Source: Burkholderia catarinensis | GTDB taxonomy: Bacteria > Pseudomonadota > Gammaproteobacteria > Burkholderiales > Burkholderiaceae | NCBI RefSeq assembly: GCF_001883705.2 | Contig: NZ_MDEQ02000020.1 | Location: 56,162-120,161, forward strand | Reading direction: 5' to 3' | DNA: 64,000 nucleotides | Part shown: one piece after another, positions 43,679 to 52,529 of the stretch | Layout of the letters: each line of letters begins with the position of its first letter | Numbering within the stretch: the first letter of the stretch is position 1 | Translations under genes and position numbers: made by a program | Notes under the pieces: generated by a model | What the model was told of the DNA's origin: nothing | The model's database searches: none | What the model saw: only the letters and a program-made list of their open reading frames with translations

Positions 43679-45204
43679 GTCCCTTTCCTCGCGTCACGCA
43701 ATGCGATCAGTATCGACACGGTCTGCCGGGCGGCCTGACGACGCAACGTCCAGGTTGCGCCGACATAGGCGGCGCCGAAGCAGACGATCAGCAGCGGCAA
43801 CCTGACCATGACCGGCACGCCGCCGAGGTGCGCGCCAAGCCGTGCGACGATCAGCGCGCAGCCGAGCGCGATCAGATACGGCGGCACCAGCCGACCCAGC
43901 AGGCGGCCGGGATCGACCGACAGCTCGACGGCCACGGCGCCGAAGCTGAGCGGCGTGACGAACAGCACGGCGCCGACATACAGCCACGCCAGCCCGGCGA
44001 CGTCGTGCGACGGCAGGCAGACCATCGCGCCCAGCACCAGGACGAGCTTGACGACCGTCAACCACATCGTGACGTTCGGCCGGCCGCGTGCCGACAGGAA
44101 TGCGCCGTTGACGAACTGGACCGTCTGAATCGCGCCGAGCCCCATCAGGGGCGTCATGATCGCGGCGCTGCCGGCCCATCGGGCGCCGAACAGCGCGGTC
44201 GTGATGTCTTGGCTCAACACCGCCATCAGGACGAACAGCGGTGCCGCGGCCATCGCGGCAAGCCCCGTGACGTCGAGGTAGGTGGACGCCATCTTCCCGG
44301 CGTCGTGCGCGACCCGCGACAGCACCGCGAGCGCGACGTCGGTCGCGGCACGGCACAGCAGTTCCAGCGCCGTCTGGTAGAGTCTCGCGCCGATCGCGTA
44401 GATGCCCAGCCCGGCCGCGCCGTACAGCGCGACGACGATCAGGTCCACGGTTCGCGTCGCACACCAGTCGAGCAGCCTCGACGCGACGACGTGACCGCCG
44501 AAACGCGCAATGGGCCAGAACGTCGACGCGTTCCGGCGGCCGCACGGACGCCAGACCGGTCTGCGCCAGAGCCAGAGCGCGGACATCGTCATGAAGGCCC
44601 CCGCCTGCGCGATCAGGCTCCACGCACCGGCGCCCGCGATCGCCAGCGCGACCGCGACGGCGCCCGCGACGCTCACCGAAGCGAGTTGACGCATGGCCAA
44701 CGTACGGAAATCCAGCCGCCGCTTGTACAGCCCCTCCTGGAATGCACTCGCCGAGCCGATCGGAACGAACGCGCAGGCCACCCGCAGATACGGCGCCAGG
44801 CCGGGTACGCCCAGCCAGGTTTCAACGTGCCCGGCGAAGGCGAACAGCGCGGCTGCGAGCACGACCGCCATGCCGATCGAGAACACGAACGGCCATTCGA
44901 GATCGTCGTCGTCGAGCGACGCGCGCTGAACCAGCGCGTCGCTGAGGCCGCCCTCGGCGATCATCAGGACCAGCGACAGCGACAGCGTGACCGCGGCCGC
45001 GAGTCCGACATCGGCCGGCCCGAGCCAGCGCGCGACCAGCAGATACGTGACGAGCGTGACCAGCTTGCCACCCCATGCCTGCACCAGGGCCCACGCAAGG
45101 CTTCGCGCCGTGCGCGTACCGAGCCGCTCGCCGCCGTGCGGCGCGACGTCGGTCGCGGCACGCAGCACGATGTCGCGCATCGCGGGCTCAGTGCTCGGTT
45201 TCAT
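43675..45204 (-). CDS. wzx: polysaccharide flippase (Wzx family)
   Basis: A 509-residue multidrug/oligosaccharidyl-lipid/polysaccharide exporter with about 14 membrane segments. Its start region is ARSLAWALVQAWGGKLVTLVTYLLVARWLGPADVGLAAAVTLSLSLVLMIAEGGLSDALVQRASLDDDDLEWPFVFSIGM, as in Wzx/RfbX lipopolysaccharide flippases. It moves the lipid-linked repeat unit across the inner membrane. The start at 45204 lies inside the kinase gene (17-base overlap) and has GAAGGGAAA upstream; an ATG at 45180 is the alternative. Confidence 0.9.
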   Translation of the reverse strand: MKPSTEPAMRDIVLRAATDVAPHGGERLGTRTARSLAWALVQAWGGKLVTLVTYLLVARWLGPADVGLAAAVTLSLSLVLMIAEGGLSDALVQRASLDDDDLEWPFVFSIGMAVVLAAALFAFAGHVETWLGVPGLAPYLRVACAFVPIGSASAFQEGLYKRRLDFRTLAMRQLASVSVAGAVAVALAIAGAGAWSLIAQAGAFMTMSALWLWRRPVWRPCGRRNASTFWPIARFGGHVVASRLLDWCATRTVDLIVVALYGAAGLGIYAIGARLYQTALELLCRAATDVALAVLSRVAHDAGKMASTYLDVTGLAAMAAAPLFVLMAVLSQDITTALFGARWAGSAAIMTPLMGLGAIQTVQFVNGAFLSARGRPNVTMWLTVVKLVLVLGAMVCLPSHDVAGLAWLYVGAVLFVTPLSFGAVAVELSVDPGRLLGRLVPPYLIALGCALIVARLGAHLGGVPVMVRLPLLIVCFGAAYVGATWTLRRQAARQTVSILIALRDARKGT

Positions 45205-47455
45205 ACGCGTATTTCCCTTCGCCGTACGCCCCGTAGACGGCCTGACGGCGCGGCACGTCGTTCAGCACGACGCCGCTGATCGCGATACCGGCGTTGCGCA
45301 GGCGACGCTCCGCCTCGCGGATCTCCGGCATCGAACTGCGGCCATGCCGGACGCACAGCAGCGTCGTGGCGCCGTGGCGGCCGATGGTCGCCGCATCGTG
45401 CAGCGCGAGGATCGGGGCCGTATCGACGATGACGATGTCGTAGAGACGCGACGCCGTGTCGAGCAGCATCTTGAAGCGGCCGTCGTTGAACAGCTCCGAC
45501 GTGCGCGCGACAGCACCGCGCGCCAGCACGTCGACGCCGGCGATCGCCGATCGCTGGACGCCGCGCTCGAGCGCGCCGCTCGCGATCGCGTCGGGCAGAC
45601 CCGGCGCCGCCGGCAGCCCGAAGTGACGATGTGCCTGGCCGCGGCGGATATCGGCGTCGATCAGCAGCACGCGCTTGCCGCCCGACGCGAACAGCGACGC
45701 CAGATTCGCGCAGAGGAACGATTTGCCCGCATTGGGCTGCGGGCTCGTCACCATGATCGCGTTATGCCCCGACTCGGACATCGTGAACTGCAGCGTCGTG
45801 CGCAGGCTGCGGATCGCGTCGACGGTCACATCCTCGGGAATTTCCGATGCGAGCACATGCGCGCCCTGTCCCGCCCGTTGCCGGTTTCGCACGAGGCGTT
45901 GCTGCTCCCGGCTATGCGGCACCACCGCATAGACCGGCACGCCTAGCGCCTGCTCGAGATGCTCGGAGTGCTCGACGCGGCCCCACACCGCCCGCTGCGC
46001 GAACGGGGCGGCCACGCCAAGGGCAATCCCGAGACACAACGACAGCGCGACCAGCAGCAGGCGCTTGGGCTTGACCGGCTTCACCGGCAGGACCGGCAAG
46101 TCGACGGCCCGGACATTGCCGATCTCGCTTCGCTTGGCGATCTCGAGCTGTTGTCCCGTGTTCAGCAGGTTCGTATACAGCTCGGTGTTGACGCGTACGT
46201 CACGCAGCACGCCGAGGCCTTCCCGCTCCGTATCGGGCAACCTGGCTTCGCGTGTCCTCAGTTCCTTCGCCTTGCCCGCCAGCTCCGCCAGGTTTTCGTC
46301 GAGCGCCTGCACGGCCGGATGGCCGTCGGCAAACCGCGCGATCAGGTCGACGCGCTTTTGCTGGAGTTCGAGCTTGCGCGTCTCGAGGTCCACTTCCTGA
46401 CCGAGCAGCAGCTTGCCCTGTTCGTCGAGGTCGACCGTGCCCGTGCGCGCGCGAAACGTCGCGTATCTGTCCTCGGCGTCCTTCAGCGCTTTCATGACCG
46501 TCGGCATGCTGCTCTTGAGCGATTCCAGCGTCGCGGCGGCCTCTTCGCTCCGATACTCCTTGTTCTGCTGAACGTAGCCGTCCACCACGGCCCGCAGGAT
46601 GTCCCTGATGCGCGTCCGGTCGTCGCCCTCGAGCGTGACGGTCAGGATGCCGGATTGCTTGGCCTTTTCCTCGACGGTCAGATCATCCTGTAGCTGGGAA
46701 ACCGCTTCGAGCTGCGGGATACGCTTGAGCCGAAACGCCGTGCCCGGGCGGGCATCGAGGGCGGCAACCAGCAGCGTCAGCGGCTGCGCCTTGTACTGCC
46801 CGTGCGCCGGCACGCCGACCTCGCCTTTCAGCACGACGTCACCGTCCTCGTCCCTGACCACGTAGCGGCCCCCGCCTTCGGCGGTCACGTCGAACCAGAG
46901 CCCGTCCAGCACGTCGATGCCGTCGTGGCTTTTCTTGCCGGCCGTCTCGAACGTGACGACGTTGAATCGCTCGCCGCCCCAGGCAAACCGCGACAGCCCC
47001 CAAAGCGGCTGCGCCACGCCGTCGTCCCGATAGCGACGGGCGAGCCAGCGGCCGATCAACGGGACATAGCGCGGCTCGGCAATGATGTTGAGATGCTGCT
47101 TCGTGACGACCGAGTCGATCACCATGCGCGCGCGCACGAGTTCGAGTTCGGCCGCGGTCGTGCTTCCGTTGTCGAGCAACGCAGCGATGTCGTGCAGCGG
47201 CGAATTGCCTGCCGTCGTCGATTCGTTGACCTGGATCGTCGCGTCGACACGATAGACCGGTGTCGCGAATACGACATACAGCAGCCCCAGCAGGAACACG
47301 CCTGCCGCGATGCCCAGCACCATGCGCCACCGGGCCAGCACGATGTCGACGTAGGACGAAAGGGGCGCCTCGTCATACAACGCCGCGTCGTACAGCCGTG
47401 CTTCGGAAAGGTCGGTCATGGCAAATCCAGTGTCTATCGGGGTCCGGCGGTTCAT
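45188..47455 (-). CDS. wzc: polysaccharide co-polymerase / BY-type tyrosine autokinase (Wzc)
   Basis: A 755-residue Wzc-type protein. An N-terminal Wzz domain with membrane segments at about 46-64 and 465-485 encloses a coiled-coil periplasmic region (about 300-450). The cytoplasmic kinase domain has Walker A SPQPNAGKS (571-579), Walker A' LLIDADIRRGQ (597-607) and Walker B IVIVDTAP. The C-terminus is a tyrosine cluster (AVYGAYGEGKYAYETEH) for autophosphorylation. It controls chain length and export with Wza, and the LMW phosphatase in the operon should reverse its phosphorylation. The start overlaps the Wza stop as ATGA; an ATG at 47419 is possible. Confidence 0.93.
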   Translation of the reverse strand: MNRRTPIDTGFAMTDLSEARLYDAALYDEAPLSSYVDIVLARWRMVLGIAAGVFLLGLLYVVFATPVYRVDATIQVNESTTAGNSPLHDIAALLDNGSTTAAELELVRARMVIDSVVTKQHLNIIAEPRYVPLIGRWLARRYRDDGVAQPLWGLSRFAWGGERFNVVTFETAGKKSHDGIDVLDGLWFDVTAEGGGRYVVRDEDGDVVLKGEVGVPAHGQYKAQPLTLLVAALDARPGTAFRLKRIPQLEAVSQLQDDLTVEEKAKQSGILTVTLEGDDRTRIRDILRAVVDGYVQQNKEYRSEEAAATLESLKSSMPTVMKALKDAEDRYATFRARTGTVDLDEQGKLLLGQEVDLETRKLELQQKRVDLIARFADGHPAVQALDENLAELAGKAKELRTREARLPDTEREGLGVLRDVRVNTELYTNLLNTGQQLEIAKRSEIGNVRAVDLPVLPVKPVKPKRLLLVALSLCLGIALGVAAPFAQRAVWGRVEHSEHLEQALGVPVYAVVPHSREQQRLVRNRQRAGQGAHVLASEIPEDVTVDAIRSLRTTLQFTMSESGHNAIMVTSPQPNAGKSFLCANLASLFASGGKRVLLIDADIRRGQAHRHFGLPAAPGLPDAIASGALERGVQRSAIAGVDVLARGAVARTSELFNDGRFKMLLDTASRLYDIVIVDTAPILALHDAATIGRHGATTLLCVRHGRSSMPEIREAERRLRNAGIAISGVVLNDVPRRQAVYGAYGEGKYAYETEH

Positions 47456-48612
47456 TTCGCGACCAGCGCGCCGGTCATGCCGGCATTGATGGCGGGCAAC
47501 AGCAGCGACAGCACGCGGCTGAGCCGGACGAGCCCGTTGCCGTCGACATAGACGACGTCCTTCGGGGCCAGCCGGAAGTCGTTCGCGAGCACCATCGCAA
47601 CCGGCGACTTCGCATCGAGATGAAACACGTCGGGGGTACTCGAACCGCGCCCGCGAATCACGTAGACCTGCGCCGTGTCGGCGGTGCCGTTGTTGAAGCT
47701 GCCGGCTTGCTGCAACGCATCGCCGAGCGTCAACGAGCCATCGCGGAGCGGCAGCGCGAGCGTCGGCTTCGCGACCTCGCCCATGACGAACGCACCGTTG
47801 TCCTCGCGCGACTGCACTCTCAGCACGTCGCGGTTGCGCAGCAGGATGCGGCTCGGGTCGATACGTCGTGCGACGAGCTCGGACAGGTTCAGTACGTAAT
47901 GCTCGTCGCCGCGCATCAGCTCGATGCGGCTTCGATCAGCCGTGGGCTGAAGCCCGCCCGCGCGATCGATCGCCTCGATCAGCGTCATCGGCACGTCGTT
48001 GATCGGCTGGACGCCCGGACTGCGCACCTCGCCTTCGACGTAGACCTGCTGGCTGCGATACGACGTGACGCGCACGGTGACTTGCGGGTCGCGGAAGGTT
48101 TTCGTCAACGCGACACGGAACGCATCGCGCACCTCGGTCGTCGTTTTGCCGGAGACCGGGAGCGTGCCGACATAGGGAAACTGCACGCTGCCGGTTTCAT
48201 CGACGACAAAGCCGCTGACGGGGTCGCTCTGCCGTTGCGTCGACGACGACTGGCTCGTCGGCGCCGCCGCGGAAAGTTCGGGGTGGTCCCACACCGTGAT
48301 CTGCAACACGTCGCCGGCGCCGATCCGATAGCCGACCTTCGCGCGCTCGCGCAGCAGCGCGTCGACGTGCCCGGTCGCTTCGCTGTCGTCGCGCAGCGAT
48401 TTCAGCAGGTTGACGTCGATTTCCCGAATCGGCACATCGAGCGACTGTGCCGGTTCGCCGTTGCGCGCACTGGCCACCGGCAATTCCTGCGAACCGGTCA
48501 TCCGCATGCCGGGCGCGACGGCACATGCCGTCAGGAACACGGACAGCACGAGCGGGGCCAGCGTGCGGCCCCGTCTGCTCCCGGTCGATGTGTCGTCAAA
48601 CAAGTTGCCCAT
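47452..48612 (-). CDS. wza: outer-membrane polysaccharide export lipoprotein (Wza)
   Basis: A 386-residue OPX protein. The lipobox LTAC places the lipidated Cys at residue 30. The Poly_export domain shows KVGYRIGAGDVLQITVWDHPELS and GFVVDETGSVQFPYVGTLPVSGKTTTEVRDAFRVALTKTFRDPQVTVRVTSYRSQQVYVEGEVRSPGVQPI, followed by SLBB domains (FVMGEVAKPTLALPLRDGSLTLGDALQQAGSFNN). It forms the outer-membrane channel with Wzc below. GAGGC precedes the ATG at 48612. Confidence 0.93.
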   Translation of the reverse strand: MGNLFDDTSTGSRRGRTLAPLVLSVFLTACAVAPGMRMTGSQELPVASARNGEPAQSLDVPIREIDVNLLKSLRDDSEATGHVDALLRERAKVGYRIGAGDVLQITVWDHPELSAAAPTSQSSSTQRQSDPVSGFVVDETGSVQFPYVGTLPVSGKTTTEVRDAFRVALTKTFRDPQVTVRVTSYRSQQVYVEGEVRSPGVQPINDVPMTLIEAIDRAGGLQPTADRSRIELMRGDEHYVLNLSELVARRIDPSRILLRNRDVLRVQSREDNGAFVMGEVAKPTLALPLRDGSLTLGDALQQAGSFNNGTADTAQVYVIRGRGSSTPDVFHLDAKSPVAMVLANDFRLAPKDVVYVDGNGLVRLSRVLSLLLPAINAGMTGALVAK

Positions 48613-48731
48613 TGCTGCCTCGTGTGTCGCGCTATCGTCAATTCCGTCCGTGGCACCCTGCGCACGGCCGTTTTCATTTCGTCGCGTGATGGGGCCGCTC
48701 GCTTCGCCCCCATCCCGTGCTGCCCGACCGA

Positions 48732-49133
48732 TCACCATGACGCACCCGACCAGGGCGGCTCCATGCCCGGCCAACCGCCTGTCGCGGTGTCGTTCCCGCC
48801 GCGTTGCCGAATCCGGACGCGTGGCACGCCATGCGTGCGATGCACCGCCGGCATGCCCAGCGCGTCGATCGACAGCGCGCGCATCTGCCGCTCGATCGGC
48901 AGCGGCGCGTAGTTGCCGGCCGACGGTGCCGAGACGCCCGGCTCGATCGCCGGCTTCGCGGTCGACCCTCGCCACGGATTCGACGTTCGGGACGCGGTAT
49001 CCGCGAGATCCGCGAGATCCGCGATCCGCCGCGGCGCGTTCGTCGCAGGGCGCGCGGCCGGCGCACTGCCCTGCGCAGCCGACGCACACGACAGGCCGAT
49101 GAGCATGGCGAGTTGACCGACGTGGCGTCGCAT
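48732..49133 (-). CDS. small secreted protein of unknown function in the EPS operon
   Basis: A 133-residue protein with a clear signal peptide (HVGQLAMLIGLSCASAAQGSA). Its start is coupled to the phosphatase stop as TGATG, which supports real translation. The mature part holds a short repeat (RIADLADLADTA, from a near-perfect 9-base DNA repeat at about 49000-49025), a NPWRG motif and a basic Gly-rich tail. No family is recognised. Position between phosphatase and Wza suggests an accessory periplasmic role. Confidence 0.6.
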   Translation of the reverse strand: MRRHVGQLAMLIGLSCASAAQGSAPAARPATNAPRRIADLADLADTASRTSNPWRGSTAKPAIEPGVSAPSAGNYAPLPIERQMRALSIDALGMPAVHRTHGVPRVRIRQRGGNDTATGGWPGMEPPWSGASW

Positions 49134-49585
49134 CAGCAGTGCTCCCGTGCGATAGCCGCGGGAATCCGCGTGATCCAATGCGCCACCGCGTGCTGGATGT
49201 GGCTCGCCACGGCGTCGAACACTTCCGCCGGCTTGCCGACCGGATCCGCGATATCGCGTTTCGCGGCGTGGTCGAGCTGGAATACGCGACCGCGCGCGAA
49301 CGGATAGCGGCGCTCGATCTCTCGGCATTGCACGAGCGTCATCGCGAGGATCAGTTGCGAGGTGCGCACGTGGCCGAGATGCACCGGTTGCGCGATATGC
49401 GACGTGATGTCGAAGCCGCGTTCGCGCATGACGTCGATTGCCGCCTGCGCGGCCGGACGGCCGGCCAGCGCGATCAGTCCCGCGCACCGCACCTGCACGG
49501 ACGGCAGTGCGCGTGCCAGCATCACGCTCGCCATCGGGCTGCGGCATGCGTTGCCGTCGCAGACGACCAGAATGCGTTCGATCAT
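49133..49585 (-). CDS. wzb: low-molecular-weight protein tyrosine phosphatase (Wzb-like)
   Basis: A 150-residue cytoplasmic phosphatase that should dephosphorylate the BY kinase. The P-loop is VVCDGNACRSPMA (Cys9-x5-Arg15), and the general-acid aspartate lies in DIADPVGKP (normally DP). The middle DITSHIAQPVHLGHVRTSQLILAMT matches the family. It starts 8 bases after the sugar transferase stop. Confidence 0.93.
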   Translation of the reverse strand: MIERILVVCDGNACRSPMASVMLARALPSVQVRCAGLIALAGRPAAQAAIDVMRERGFDITSHIAQPVHLGHVRTSQLILAMTLVQCREIERRYPFARGRVFQLDHAAKRDIADPVGKPAEVFDAVASHIQHAVAHWITRIPAAIAREHC

Positions 49586-49593
49586 GGCCGGGC

Positions 49594-50964
49594 TCAGTAG
49601 GCGTTCGGATGGACGAAGCCCTTCAGCACCGTGGCGGCGACAATCTTCATGTCGAGCCCGAAGGACCAGTTGCGCAGGTAATAGAGGTCGTGCTGGACAC
49701 GGCCGACCATCTTGTCGAGGTGATCCGTCTCGCCGCGATAGCCGTTGACCTGCGCCCATCCGGTGATGCCCGGCTTGATCCGGTAACGATGGATGTAGCC
49801 CTCGACGAGCGGCCGGTACAGATCGTCGTGCTCGATGGCGTGCGGTCTCGGCCCGACGACCGACATGTCGCCGCGCAGCACGTTGAAGAATTGCGGCAAC
49901 TCGTCGAGGCTGGTGCGACGCAGGAAAGCGCCGACGCGCGTGATGCGCGCGTCGCCGCGTGTTGCCTGGCGCACGATGCCGGCCTGTTCGGCGTGCACGC
50001 GCATCGTGCGGAACTTGTAGATCGTGAACTCGCGGCCGTCGGCACCTTTCCGATGCTGCGTGAACAGCACCGGGCCCGCGGACGACAGCTTGACCGCCAG
50101 CGCGATCACGCCAAGCAGCGGCGCCAGCGCGACAAGCGCCGCCGCAGCGAATACCCGGTCGAACAGCGCTTTCTGCATCAATGCGCGATGCGACATCGGC
50201 GATGCAACGAGGTTGATCGCCGGCATGCCGACGAGATCCATCATCGTTCCGCCGAGCAACGCGATACTGCACATGTCCGGCATGAAACGGATATTGATCA
50301 GATCGTCGCCGAACGTCTTCAGCACGCGCCGGATCGTCCGTTCCTCGGAGATCGGCAATGCGAGCCAGATTTCCGTCGCGGCTTCGGCGCGCACTGCTGC
50401 GGCGAACTCGGCGAAATCCGCGATCGCCGGGATGATGCCGTTGGACGACCCCGCGGGATCGTGGAGCACGACCGGGCGAAACCCGCTTGCGGGGGACAGC
50501 GCGATCGTTTCGATCACACGCACCGCATGCGCGCCGCTTCCGACGATCGCCACCTTGCGAAGATTCAGGCCGGCATGCCTGACGTGCGCGAGCATCGAAT
50601 AGGCGACCAGGCGGATGACGATGAATCCGCATCCCGCGAGGCCCGTCCAGTAGACGAACCACAGCCGCGACACCTGATCGGCGCGATGCATCGCGAACAG
50701 CAGCACGAGGTTGCATGCCTGCACGGTGACCCATGCGGCACTGATGCGGCTGATCATCGCGATCCACGATCGCCCGCGCCACGACTGATACACCTGGAAT
50801 GCCGGAAAGACGGCGAGCGTCAGCATCGCGACAAACGGGACGACCATCGGGTCCGGTCGGCCGAGCGAATCGTCATCGAACCGCACATGCGATGCGGCAG
50901 CCGCTCCCAGCACGACGACGAGGGCATCGAGCAGGCGCGCAACAATCGACTGAACTCCGAACAT
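49594..50964 (-). CDS. undecaprenyl-phosphate glucose phosphotransferase (WcaJ/BceB type)
   Basis: A 456-residue initiating enzyme that attaches glucose- or galactose-1-phosphate to undecaprenyl phosphate. The N-terminal half has about four membrane segments and a CoA-binding-like domain (RKVAIVGSGAHAVRVIETIALSPASGFRPVVL). The C-terminal bacterial sugar transferase domain reads KALFDRVFAAAALVALAPLLGVIALAVKLSSAGPVLFTQHRKGADGREFTIYKFRTM, LRRTSLDELPQFFNVLRGDMSVVGPRPHA and RYRIKPGITGWAQVNGYRGET. GGGAGAAGATCC precedes the ATG at 50964. Confidence 0.93.
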   Translation of the reverse strand: MFGVQSIVARLLDALVVVLGAAAASHVRFDDDSLGRPDPMVVPFVAMLTLAVFPAFQVYQSWRGRSWIAMISRISAAWVTVQACNLVLLFAMHRADQVSRLWFVYWTGLAGCGFIVIRLVAYSMLAHVRHAGLNLRKVAIVGSGAHAVRVIETIALSPASGFRPVVLHDPAGSSNGIIPAIADFAEFAAAVRAEAATEIWLALPISEERTIRRVLKTFGDDLINIRFMPDMCSIALLGGTMMDLVGMPAINLVASPMSHRALMQKALFDRVFAAAALVALAPLLGVIALAVKLSSAGPVLFTQHRKGADGREFTIYKFRTMRVHAEQAGIVRQATRGDARITRVGAFLRRTSLDELPQFFNVLRGDMSVVGPRPHAIEHDDLYRPLVEGYIHRYRIKPGITGWAQVNGYRGETDHLDKMVGRVQHDLYYLRNWSFGLDMKIVAATVLKGFVHPNAY

Positions 50965-51005
50965 GGATCTTCTCCCGGCAGCGCACGGTGGCGCCGCATT
51001 TGCCG

Positions 51006-52529
51006 TCAAACGCGTCCGTATGCATCGTCGAAGCGCACGATGTCGTCTTCCCCGAGATAGCTGCCGGTCTGCACTTCGATGATTTCCAGCGGCAACCGCC
51101 CCGGGTTTTCAAGGCGATGCCGCACGCCGATCGGGATGTAGGTCGACTCGTTTTCGCCGAGCAGGAATTGCTCGTCGCCGCGCGTGACGGTCGCGGTGCC
51201 TTTCACGACGGTCCAGTGTTCGGCGCGATGGTGGTGCATCTGCAGCGACAATCGCGCGCCAGGGTCCACCACGATCCGCTTGACCTGAAAGCGTTCGCCG
51301 CGGTCGACCGAGTCGTACCAGCCCCACGGGCGCCGCACGAGCCGGTGCGTCTCGGCTTCCGCGCCATGCTCGGCCTTGATCCTGGATACCAGCGACTTGA
51401 CGCCCTGGACGTGCTGCCGGTTCACGACCAGCACGGCATCGGGGGTCTCCACCACGGCGAGGTTGCTGACGCCGACGCACGCGACAAGTCGGCCTTCCGA
51501 ATGGGCAAAGCAGCCGGCCGCGTCCTCGAACATCACGCGGCCGCGCCCGGCGTTGCCGTCCCGATCCTTGTCGAGGGCAGCCCAGACGGCATCCCACGAC
51601 CCGAGATCGGACCAGCCCGCATCCAGCGGAACGGCAACGGTCACCGGCGGTTCGGCCATCGAGGACAGCCGCTCCATGACCGCGTAGTCGATCGAATCCG
51701 ACGGGCACGCGGCGAATGGCTCCGCGGCCGGGCGAAAGCAGCCGCCATCGGCATTGCCATCGCGGATCGCGGCAACGCACGCCGCGTAGATATCCGGTGC
51801 AAGTCCTTCGATCGCGCGCAGCCAGACACTCGCGCGGACCACATAAATTCCGCTGTTCCACAAATGGGATCCCGACGCGACGTATTGCGCCGCGATTTCC
51901 GGTGCCGGCTTCTCCACGAACGCATCGAGCTGGTAGCCGCCCGCGACACCCTCCAATGCAAGCGGAAAGCCGGTACGCAGATAGCCGAAACCGGAATCGG
52001 CATGCGTCGGGCGGACGCCGAGCGTCGCCACGCACCCCAGTAGCGCGTAGCGCAATGCCGTTTCCATCGCGCGTTCGAATCCGGACGTGTCGTGAATCGC
52101 GTGATCGGCCGGCATCACGACCAGTACGGCGTCCCCGTGCTCGGCCCGCGCGAGCACGGCCGCGAGGGTCATCGCGGGCGCCGTATCGCGACGCGCCGGC
52201 TCGACGACCACCCGCGCGCGAAGCTCGCTCGCCGCGAGCTGCCGCACCGTGACGTGCCGATGCCCATCGCCGCATACGACCTGCGCATGGGCCAGGTCGA
52301 ATTTCGTACCGAGCCCGCTCACCCTGCGCAGCGTCGATTCGAGCAGCGTTTCCTCGCCGACGAGGTGCGTGAGTTGCTTCGGGTGCTGTTCGCGGGACAT
52401 GGGCCACAGCCTGGTTCCAGCTCCGCCGGCCAGGACCACCGGCACAACCGCGCATGCGGCGACGTGGCGGCGATCCTGCGCCCCAGGCTCGGCACGGCAC
52501 GAAACGTCGACGAACTCGATTGCGCTCAT
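51006..52529 (-). CDS. manC: mannose-1-phosphate guanylyltransferase / mannose-6-phosphate isomerase
   Basis: A 507-residue type II bifunctional enzyme that makes GDP-mannose. The N-terminal guanylyltransferase has VVLAGGAGTRLWPMSREQHPKQL (about 31-53), VVMPADHAI, FGYLRTG, YQLDAFVEKP and LGSWDAVW. The C-terminal cupin isomerase domain has RPWGWYDSVDRGERFQVKRIVVDPGARLSLQMHHHRAEHWTVVKGTA and GVRHRLENPGRLPLEIIEVQTGSYLGEDDIVRFDD. It is the first gene of the exopolysaccharide operon. AGGAGTCC lies 8 bases before the start. Equivalent enzymes include AlgA, XanB and BceA. Confidence 0.93.
   Translation of the reverse strand: MSAIEFVDVSCRAEPGAQDRRHVAACAVVPVVLAGGAGTRLWPMSREQHPKQLTHLVGEETLLESTLRRVSGLGTKFDLAHAQVVCGDGHRHVTVRQLAASELRARVVVEPARRDTAPAMTLAAVLARAEHGDAVLVVMPADHAIHDTSGFERAMETALRYALLGCVATLGVRPTHADSGFGYLRTGFPLALEGVAGGYQLDAFVEKPAPEIAAQYVASGSHLWNSGIYVVRASVWLRAIEGLAPDIYAACVAAIRDGNADGGCFRPAAEPFAACPSDSIDYAVMERLSSMAEPPVTVAVPLDAGWSDLGSWDAVWAALDKDRDGNAGRGRVMFEDAAGCFAHSEGRLVACVGVSNLAVVETPDAVLVVNRQHVQGVKSLVSRIKAEHGAEAETHRLVRRPWGWYDSVDRGERFQVKRIVVDPGARLSLQMHHHRAEHWTVVKGTATVTRGDEQFLLGENESTYIPIGVRHRLENPGRLPLEIIEVQTGSYLGEDDIVRFDDAYGRV

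Noticed and set aside
34730..52529. Cepacian (bce) cluster assignment
   Set aside because: No UDP-glucose dehydrogenase or acyltransferase genes are present, and a DUF4838-type gene is present instead.
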